Origin: Acidobacteriota bacterium | GTDB taxonomy: Bacteria > Acidobacteriota > Terriglobia > UBA7540 | Direction of reading: 5' to 3' | Assembly: GCA_021827245.1 (NCBI GenBank) | Contig: JAKAWN010000367.1 | Span: forward strand, 1-6,803 | Length of the DNA: 6,803 bases | In this document: piece after piece, positions 1 to 4,507 of the stretch | Position numbering within the stretch: the stretch's first letter is position 1 | How the letters are laid out: the number at the start of each line of letters is the position of its first letter | Translations under genes and position numbers: made by a program | Notes under the pieces: generated by a model | The model's input: only the letters and a program-made list of their open reading frames with translations | The model's database searches: none | What the model was told of the DNA's origin: nothing

Positions 1-183
1 GACATTCGTAACTTCCTCGCTTTCCAGTACGAAAAGCGTCAAGCCTACGAACTCCTTGCATCGTCCTTAAAGTGGCCGGTTTTCACCTGCCCGCAAGTGG
101 CCGGTTTTGCCCGCCCGCTGACAGCGGCGCGGCTGAAATCCCGGCCAAGCCGTCCGCGTGGTCGATACGGTCGGCGCCGGTGA
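1..183 (+). other. Open reading stretch entering from the left edge, unidentified
   Basis: Frame 1 is open from base 1 to a TGA at 181-183, so this could be the C-terminal 60 codons of a gene that starts outside the window. The first ~23 codons read like a normal protein (DIRNFLAFQYEKRQAYELL). From about base 70 onward the frame runs through the tandem repeat and becomes basic and low in complexity, which suggests the true gene ended or was cut there. I do not recognise the family. A transposase tail is possible given the adjacent repeat, but no catalytic motif is visible. The opposite strand of this stretch shows no better candidate. Confidence 0.25.
70..118. repeat. Two-copy ~25-bp direct repeat, IS21-like element end (tentative)
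   Basis: The 14-mer AAGTGGCCGGTTTT occurs at 70-83 and again at 95-108. Each copy is followed by a similar C-rich tail (CACCTGCCCGC, then GCCCGCCCGC), giving a tandem unit of 25 then 24 bp. Multiple short direct repeats just inside the terminus are known for IS21-family elements, where they bind the transposase, and those elements typically begin with TG and end with CA. The reverse complement of 1-123 begins TGTCAG, which fits such an end. No istA or istB coding sequence is visible, so the family assignment is inference. The repeat itself is certain. Confidence 0.45.
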
Positions 184-187
184 TGCG
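137..187 (+). pseudogene. PfkB-family sugar kinase fragment (signature motif only)
   Basis: Frame 2 here reads NPGQAVRVVDTVGAGDA. The DTVGAGDA core is the C-terminal signature of PfkB/ribokinase-type sugar kinases, where its Asp is the catalytic base of phosphoryl transfer. The fragment is bounded upstream by an in-frame TGA at 134-136. Downstream the family pattern fails at once: the residues after GDA are CPN rather than the usual small or aromatic ones. Only about 17 codons are left, so nothing functional remains. A chance match of this length in the correct local context (V-V-D-T-V-G-A-G-D) is unlikely but not excluded. It is wedged between the IS-like repeat and the trbB fossil, which suggests a junction made by successive insertions and deletions. 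Confidence 0.5.
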
Positions 188-245
188 TGTCCAAATATCT
201 GGTCAGCAGCGTGGGGACAATCCAAGTGCAACGGCGGTATTACAC

Positions 246-543
246 TTGGCCATGCTCAAGGCCTGGAACACCGGCCATCCCGGTGGCGTCGCCACCATTC
301 CACGCCAACAGCGCCCAAGATGCCTTGCACCGGCTGAAAGACCTGATTGGAGAGGTCACCCAGACAATTCCGCATCGCTCCATCGCATCGGCTAACAATC
401 TGGTGGTTTTCATTGAACGCACGGCGTCTTTGCCCGAACGACAGGTATCGCAGATCCAGCACATCACGAAATTTCATGATGGCGAGTTTATTTTTGGTGA
501 CGCAGTTGGCGGAAATGGAGTTTGTCAGACAGCCAAGCGATAA
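246..543 (+). pseudogene. trbB: TrbB conjugation ATPase, C-terminal fossil with frameshift
   Basis: TrbB is the VirB11-like hexameric ATPase that powers pilus assembly and DNA export in P-type mating systems. Frame 3 from 246 reads LAMLKAWNTGHPGGVATI, which is the NTGHPGG...TIHAN block typical of TrbB. A single extra C at 300/301 then moves the reading into frame 1, which continues HANSAQDALHRLKDLI, then residues matching the usual NVVVFIERT block (here NLVVFIERT), and a closing FHDGEFIFGDA typical of the family tail. The stop is TAA 541-543. The N-terminal two thirds, including Walker A, are absent: upstream sequence is unrelated scrap. The trbC gene that normally follows trbB is also not recognisable, because the minus-strand gene occupies that place. 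It is therefore a dead remnant of a conjugative plasmid or integrative element. The identification rests on block-by-block recognition in two frames. Confidence 0.85.
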
Positions 544-576
544 AACCCGTAGCACCCACAATGCACCAGACCATGG

Positions 577-2331
577 TCATGGTGTCAGTATTCCATCTGC
601 ATCCATCGTCTTCGACGCCAGCAGCAGCGCTGCGTGAACAACTCTATCGCACACCGGTCGCCCCAACGAACAGGGGTCCAGCCAACCGTGCAGCACCTGA
701 TTCCGAACGTTCCACCCAGCCCGATGCGTCAGGACGGCCCGCAGATAGTAGATGCACTGCTCTCCCAGTGTGTTGACTGTAGCTGGGTCGGTCAGCAAGC
801 CGTCGAGCAACTTATAATCCATTGCTGGATCACCTTTTGACGGCTGAAGCGCGGAACGACCGGCGTTTTGAACAATACGTTGCACCGCCCGTTCTATCTG
901 TGGCAGGAGAAATAGAATCGCCGCCGCATAGTCCCTTTGGAGCCAAGCCGCGAAACCGCGACGAAGAACTTCACGGCGATCCACGCTAAATGCACGCGAA
1001 CCGACACAAAACCCCGCCAAGACCTCGGCCGTGATGCCCTTACGGCTCACTATTTCATCAAATTGAAATCCGAGAATCTGCCAATCAACCTGCAATGCGT
1101 TACAATAGCTGGTAACTACAATCTGCTCGCCGGCTTCTTTTGCCGATCCCGCCGAGGATGTTACTCGACCAGATTCGTCATTCGTCTGAACGGTGGCGAT
1201 GTTGGCAACCAATAAGTGGGAGCCATCCGTAGTTGGTTGTGGCGGAACCCGCATCAGTACCCATCGCCGGATCGCTTCGGGCGTTTCTAAGGCGCAAATT
1301 TTCTCGATCTCTTTTCGTACTTCCATAATCGGTACCTTTATCGAAAATCCCCACTCTTGCATCATATCCGGGAGCGTTTTTAAGCGGACCAACATTCCGG
1401 CCGCGAGTTCATCCGCAAGTTTAGGAAAACCGTTGTCGTGAAGAACCTGGACGATAGGTTGCACGCATATTGCGACGTGCATTGGGTTGAGTTGATTGCA
1501 TCCATTAAGCGCCGCTCGCTGCAATAACTTTGCTAAACAATCAACGTCGCCAAGACGGTTTTCACGCCGATAGTAATCGACGAGCCGTTTTGTATCTTGG
1601 CCGAGCATAATAAACGCTTCACCGATACCTGCGGAGATCGAATCAAGAGTCGCTTGAAATGAAGCCTCGACTCCTGCAAGTAACTTATCCTGAATTGTCG
1701 TCGGAACCTTCAGCTTGCCCGCTTGTTCCACCAAGAGCGCGTCAAAACACTGTGGCCAAAGGTTAACCTCCTTGACTTTATTGGACCAGCACTTTTCCGC
1801 CAGCGCGACCATCGCTTCGGCGACCTGAGCGGCCATGTCACGCTGTCCCAGTGAGAGAGCCAACCGCAACGCCCGCTTGAGTGGTGGCATGGCTTCGCTC
1901 CAAGCATTTGGTTCGCATTTCGCGGCTGTTTCCATGGCGGCTTGGATTTGAATTGTCCCCACATCAAGGCGGTTCACTTTCAAGCTCCTTGCTGCGGAAA
2001 TCTGCAGTGTGATCGCCGCATATCGTTCACGTAATCGATAGTTCTGGGTAGCTTTTGCACGACTACACCAATAATCCACAAAGTCCTGCAACCCTTGTAA
2101 AAGCCCGGAACCCAGTGGGCACAGCACGCATAGTTCCCCTTGGGGCAATTCTGCGGCTTGAAACGCGATAAGTTCGGCTTGGACACTCACGGGAAGGGAA
2201 CCAAAGGTTTCCAAACGTTTCACGCCGATAGCCTTGCGAAGGCGATCCGCCACATCCGGATACGTAACAGCACTGCAAGGTGAATCAAGCTGTTGCAATG
2301 CGTTCAGGACGATCTTTTCAATGTCACCCAT
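577..2331 (-). CDS. DUF4209/HEPN-like protein, candidate RNase effector
   Basis: This is a soluble protein of about 584 residues with no signal peptide or membrane segment. The first ~450 residues are helical and unfamiliar, possibly a substrate- or partner-sensing region. The C-terminal ~120 residues match the DUF4209 pattern: a helix with LLPQIERAVQRIV (about 475-487), then RAGWNVRNQVLHGWLDP (about 537-553). In it R543, N544 and H548 form an R-x4-H HEPN motif, the active-site signature of many toxin and Cas-type RNases. RNase activity is inferred from the motif alone. Proteins of this class are often found among restriction and defence genes. The ATG at 2331 is preferred because GGAG at 2341-2344 lies 9 bases upstream; an in-frame GTG at 2344-2346 would add five residues but overlaps that site. 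The gene is transcribed divergently from the XRE operon across the operator region, and its 3' end lies 33 bp beyond the trbB fossil. Confidence 0.8.
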   Translation of the reverse strand: MGDIEKIVLNALQQLDSPCSAVTYPDVADRLRKAIGVKRLETFGSLPVSVQAELIAFQAAELPQGELCVLCPLGSGLLQGLQDFVDYWCSRAKATQNYRLRERYAAITLQISAARSLKVNRLDVGTIQIQAAMETAAKCEPNAWSEAMPPLKRALRLALSLGQRDMAAQVAEAMVALAEKCWSNKVKEVNLWPQCFDALLVEQAGKLKVPTTIQDKLLAGVEASFQATLDSISAGIGEAFIMLGQDTKRLVDYYRRENRLGDVDCLAKLLQRAALNGCNQLNPMHVAICVQPIVQVLHDNGFPKLADELAAGMLVRLKTLPDMMQEWGFSIKVPIMEVRKEIEKICALETPEAIRRWVLMRVPPQPTTDGSHLLVANIATVQTNDESGRVTSSAGSAKEAGEQIVVTSYCNALQVDWQILGFQFDEIVSRKGITAEVLAGFCVGSRAFSVDRREVLRRGFAAWLQRDYAAAILFLLPQIERAVQRIVQNAGRSALQPSKGDPAMDYKLLDGLLTDPATVNTLGEQCIYYLRAVLTHRAGWNVRNQVLHGWLDPCSLGRPVCDRVVHAALLLASKTMDADGILTP

Positions 2332-2431
2332 GGCCGATAACTCCACGTATCCGCACTATATACATCACGTCTTTTCCCTGAGTTCTGTGCTATTGGCTTT
2401 AGATTGTTCATGGTCGCTTTACGCCTTTCAT
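2304..2431 (-). other. Possible leader ORFs upstream of the HEPN-like gene
   Basis: The predicted leader of the HEPN-like gene is about 120 nt long. It contains ATG 2431-2429 with AGGAG four bases upstream (2436-2440), coding only MKGVKRP before TGA at 2410-2408. That stop overlaps a second ATG (2411-2409) in ATGA form. The second ORF runs 35 codons to TGA at 2306-2304, reading across the HEPN start codon in another frame. Neither peptide resembles anything I know. They may be translated leader ORFs that tune the HEPN gene, or chance. Confidence 0.2.
2341..2344 (-). promoter_or_regulatory. Ribosome binding site deciding the start of the HEPN-like gene
   Basis: On the minus strand GGAG is followed by nine bases and then ATG at 2331-2329. 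The alternative GTG at 2346-2344 overlaps this GGAG and has no comparable site of its own, so the ATG is favoured. Confidence 0.55.
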
Positions 2432-2456
2432 TTTGCTCCTGCCTTCCTCCATAACG

Positions 2457-2485
2457 AACATAACCGTTCACTATGGTGAAGTCAA
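2457..2485 (-). promoter_or_regulatory. Predicted sigma70-type promoter for the HEPN-like gene
   Basis: On the minus strand TTGACT (2485-2480, five of six to TTGACA) is followed by exactly 17 bases and TATGTT (2462-2457, four of six to TATAAT). Transcription would begin near 2450, leaving a leader of about 120 nt. The spacer contains a TTCAC/GTGAA inverted repeat and the -35 abuts a second operator-like copy, so a bound repressor would block polymerase. A shorter alternative, TATAGT at 2360-2355, has no convincing -35. Confidence 0.45.
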
Positions 2486-2496
2486 CTATAGCGAAC
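2466..2496. promoter_or_regulatory. Candidate XRE-repressor operator pair, 31-bp imperfect inverted repeat
   Basis: GTTCACTATGGTGAA (2466-2480) and the minus-strand reading of 2482-2496, GTTCGCTATAGTTGA, agree at 11 of 15 positions and face each other. Their outer 11-base arms are complementary at nine positions, with a 9-base spacer. The left copy is itself a dyad: TTCAC, four bases, GTGAA. Extra GAAC/GTTC half-sites lie at 2456-2459 and 2466-2469. The position, between two divergent genes of which one encodes a helix-turn-helix repressor, is the usual place for an autoregulatory operator. That the adjacent XRE protein is the binder is inference. Confidence 0.5.
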
Positions 2497-2507
2497 GCTT
2501 CTTGTTG

Positions 2508-2520
2508 CTATAACCTATAG
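2508..2520. promoter_or_regulatory. CTATA dyad over the likely -10 of the XRE operon
   Basis: CTATAACCTATAG is a dyad with five-base arms (CTATA/TATAG) and a three-base centre, sharing the CTATA core of the operators at 2466-2496. It contains TATAAC at 2509-2514, five of six to TATAAT and suitably placed for a start near 2521 ahead of the binding site at 2537. No good -35 lies 16-18 bases upstream, so this would be a weak promoter. The alternative TAAAAT at 2527-2532 sits too close to the ribosome binding site. Confidence 0.35.
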
Positions 2521-2536
2521 CCTCGTTAAAATGGTT

Positions 2537-2541
2537 AGGAG
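2537..2541 (+). promoter_or_regulatory. Ribosome binding site of the XRE regulator
   Basis: AGGAG lies five bases before ATG 2547. It supports this start over the in-frame ATG at 2574 (residue 10), which would still include the whole helix-turn-helix domain. Confidence 0.6.
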
Positions 2542-2546
2542 ACGAA

Positions 2547-2987
2547 ATGGTTCTGGTTTCATGGAATGTGCCAATGACCGTTGCTGAGAATATTCGTAAA
2601 ATTCGGGAATCAAAAGAGTTATCGCTCGACGAGGTGGCGTCTCGAGCCAAAATCTCCAAGACATATCTTTGGGAGTTAGAGCGAGATACGGCCGGCGAAA
2701 AAAAGCCGTCCGCCGATGTCCTCCTTCGCGTTGCTACGGCGCTTTCAACGACGCTGGCAGAGCTTCTTTCGCTGGAAACGGTCACGGTGCAGGACAGGAA
2801 AGTTCAGCTTCCACCGGCACTGAAAGAATTTCAGGACCGCATGAAGGCACAAAAAGCGCCGCTTTCTGAGGACGATCTGCGTGACTTGGCGGTTATGAAA
2901 TTTCGTGGTGGCCAGCCTCGTACGGCGGATGATTGGCAACAACTCTATTTGCTGCTGAAAAACTCGGTTGGGAGGCCCAAATCTTGA
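2547..2987 (+). CDS. XRE-family transcriptional repressor paired with ImmA/IrrE protease
   Basis: This 146-residue DNA-binding protein has a Cro/CI-type helix-turn-helix at residues ~12-75. Recognisable parts are NIRKIRESKELSLDEVA (15-31), then the recognition helix around SKTYLWELER (37-46), then a closing hydrophobic helix to LLSLE (73-77). The C-terminal half carries LPPALKEF (88-95) and FRGGQPRTADDWQQLY (119-134), blocks typical of regulators encoded directly before ImmA/IrrE-type proteases. In known pairs (ImmR/ImmA, DdrO/IrrE, CapH/CapP) the protease cleaves the repressor and releases the operon. Its TGA overlaps the start of the protease gene, so the two are translationally coupled. 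It probably represses its own operon and the divergent HEPN-like gene through the CTATA repeats just upstream. The fold and pairing are secure; the target genes are inferred. Confidence 0.92.
   Translation: MVLVSWNVPMTVAENIRKIRESKELSLDEVASRAKISKTYLWELERDTAGEKKPSADVLLRVATALSTTLAELLSLETVTVQDRKVQLPPALKEFQDRMKAQKAPLSEDDLRDLAVMKFRGGQPRTADDWQQLYLLLKNSVGRPKS
2970..2975 (+). promoter_or_regulatory. Ribosome binding site fixing a TTG start for the protease
   Basis: GGGAGG lies eight bases before TTG 2984-2986, inside the last codons of the XRE gene. It is a strong site and argues for the TTG start over a longer reading from TTG 2933, which would overlap the XRE gene by 55 bases. Confidence 0.65.
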
Positions 2988-3997
2988 TCCAATCAAGCCG
3001 TTCAACCGGGGACCTCATCAAGGAATTGCTTCGTGCAACGGGAGCCACTGACCCACCCGCTGCGATCCGCCAGAAGGCGCGCGAGCTTATCCAGACCTAC
3101 GTCTCATCGTTTGGCGAACCGACCATGCCACTCAATATGGATGCCCTGGCCAGTCTCCGCGGCATCCATCGCAGCAGTGAAATGCCTCTTCACAGTCCGG
3201 ATGCAGAACTCGTGCCCAATAGCACCGGTGGCTTGACAATGCGTGTCAACCCTGACCGCCCCGAAACCCGGCAGCGTTTTAGTGTGGCGCATGAAATCAG
3301 CCACACATTTTTTCCTGACTACACCACCAAGCCTTGGTGTCGCACTGACGCCAGATATCGAGATCGCACGAATCCGGACGAATACATTGAAATGCTGTGT
3401 GATATCGGTGCCGCCGAACTGATATTTCCGGAACCGTGGTTTTCGAAAAACGCTGCTGCGGTCACCGATGCCAATGGATTACTACGCCTTGCGGCGACGT
3501 ACCAAGCCTCCCGGGAAGCAGTGATGCGTCGATACGCCGAAAAATCACCCACATCAGTCGCAGCGGTCTTTTTTGCCTGGAAGCTTAAACCCACCCAAGA
3601 ATCGAGGATCGGGCGAAAGGATCAAGGCAATTTCTTTGGCGTAACGCCAGAGCAGGAAGTATGTGATGCCCTTCGCTTGAGAATCGAGTACGCCATCATA
3701 AGCGAGGCATTCAAAGCAGATGGCCATTTTCTTCCGAAAGATAAATCGGTTGAAAACGACGGCCCGATCTACCACGCCGCATCAACAGCCTCACCAGCCG
3801 AAGACGAGTGTTTTCTCGATTTAGGTCAAGCCGCAGGCATCTACCGGGTGTGGACAATTCCGTTGTGGACAGCAGAGGAAGAAACTGGCGCTAATGGTGA
3901 GACCTCCGTTGCCGCAATTCTTTGGCCAAAGTCAGTTCAAAAGCCGCGGCATCGCAGATCGGACGCTGGTACACCATCGCTATGGGGAAAGGTGTAA
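2984..3997 (+). CDS. ImmA/IrrE-family zinc metallo-endopeptidase with C-terminal extension
   Basis: This is a 337-residue cytoplasmic protease of the ImmA/IrrE (COG2856) class, which typically cleaves a cognate XRE repressor after DNA damage or another signal. RQRFSVAHEISHTFFPD holds the HExxH zinc site: H103, E104 and H107. The third ligand is likely E145 in AAELIFP, preceded by the family-typical charged helix. The N-terminal ~100 residues carry the usual helix and short beta region (GGLTMRVNPDRPETRQRF). ImmA-type proteases are often only about 130-200 residues long. Here about 130 further residues (~205-337) follow, with no motif I recognise, and might sense the activating signal. It starts at TTG with a TTGA overlap on the XRE stop, and its TAA merges with the ribosome binding site of the TIR gene. 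Substrate identity is inferred from gene order. Confidence 0.9.
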   Translation: MIQSSRSTGDLIKELLRATGATDPPAAIRQKARELIQTYVSSFGEPTMPLNMDALASLRGIHRSSEMPLHSPDAELVPNSTGGLTMRVNPDRPETRQRFSVAHEISHTFFPDYTTKPWCRTDARYRDRTNPDEYIEMLCDIGAAELIFPEPWFSKNAAAVTDANGLLRLAATYQASREAVMRRYAEKSPTSVAAVFFAWKLKPTQESRIGRKDQGNFFGVTPEQEVCDALRLRIEYAIISEAFKADGHFLPKDKSVENDGPIYHAASTASPAEDECFLDLGQAAGIYRVWTIPLWTAEEETGANGETSVAAILWPKSVQKPRHRRSDAGTPSLWGKV

Positions 3998-4002
3998 AGG
4001 AG
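3996..4002 (+). promoter_or_regulatory. Ribosome binding site of the TIR gene
   Basis: AAAGGAG overlaps the protease stop codon (TAA 3995-3997) and lies nine bases before ATG 4012. It selects this start over upstream in-frame codons whose product would read protease-gene sequence out of frame. Confidence 0.65.
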
Positions 4003-4011
4003 CTACCTAAA

Positions 4012-4476
4012 ATGGCAGATATTTTCATCAGCTACGCACGCGAGGATGCCAACGTCGCACAAGCGTTTTACCACCGTTTGGCCGCAGCAGGGTTGAGTGT
4101 CTTTCTCGATACCGTCAGCTTGGCCCCCGGCGCTCCGTGGTCACAAAAAATTCGCGAAGAACTTAAGACGGCACGCACGGTTCTCGTTCTCGCAAGTCAC
4201 AAGGCTATACACTCCGCCATGGTGAACCAGGAATCAGGAGCAGCGGCCCTCAATGGCAAAAAAGTTATACCGGTGTTATGGGACATGGATCCCGCGCAGC
4301 TTTCTGGTTGGCTCCGCGAATACCAGGCCCTCGACTTACGAGGACAAGATGCCCGCCACATACATACGCGCGTGGAAACCTTTGTTCAGCAATTGGTACT
4401 TGAAAAACAAAAGCTTGAAGTAATTGTAGCCGTAGGCTTGGTTGGGCTGGCTGCAATCGCAATATTTGCGAAATAA
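4012..4476 (+). CDS. TIR-domain protein with C-terminal membrane anchor, candidate NADase effector
   Basis: This 154-residue protein is almost entirely one TIR domain (TIR_2-like). DIFISYAREDANVA (3-16) is strand A with the BB-side loop region. GLSVFLD (27-33) and PGAPWSQKIREEL (39-51) follow, then TVLVLASHKAIHSAMVNQE (56-74), where E74 sits at the NAD-hydrolysing glutamate position. GKKVIPVLWD (82-91) closes the core. The tryptophan usual four residues before that glutamate is Met70, a mild deviation. Residues ~136-153 (VIVAVGLVGLAAIAIFA) form one hydrophobic helix ending in Lys, a tail anchor with the TIR domain in the cytoplasm. Bacterial TIR proteins commonly deplete NAD+ or make signalling nucleotides during phage defence. 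Enzyme activity is inferred. It lies 14 bases after the protease and 31 bases before the helicase in one operon. Confidence 0.88.
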   Translation: MADIFISYAREDANVAQAFYHRLAAAGLSVFLDTVSLAPGAPWSQKIREELKTARTVLVLASHKAIHSAMVNQESGAAALNGKKVIPVLWDMDPAQLSGWLREYQALDLRGQDARHIHTRVETFVQQLVLEKQKLEVIVAVGLVGLAAIAIFAK

Positions 4477-4507
4477 TGATGACTCGGCGGTTTACGGAAT
4501 TGAATCA

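Noticed and set aside
240..561. Minus-strand readings of 75 and 101 codons opposite the trbB fossil
   Set aside because: They show no family motif, while the plus strand carries clear TrbB blocks; they are antisense shadows.
570..583. ACCATG-GT-CATGGT palindrome at the HEPN-like gene's stop codon, as a terminator
   Set aside because: The stem is only six bases with a two-base loop and no T-run follows on either strand.
561..776. Plus-strand reading from ATG 561 as a decayed trbC signal peptide
   Set aside because: It is antisense to the well-supported HEPN-motif end of the minus-strand gene, and no TrbC-specific pattern is visible.
2933..2983. Longer protease start at TTG 2933, adding 17 residues
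   Set aside because: It would overlap the repressor by 55 bases, has no clear ribosome binding site, and the added residues do not look like the family N-terminus; TTG 2984 has GGGAGG at ideal spacing.
3922..4011. Longer TIR reading starting inside the protease gene
   Set aside because: The added 30 residues are protease sequence out of frame; ATG 4012 with AAAGGAG starts exactly at the TIR strand A.
4476..4507. ATGATG just after the TIR stop as the helicase start
   Set aside because: Both ATGs are in a different frame from the helicase and lead to a non-coding-looking peptide ending after about 47 codons.
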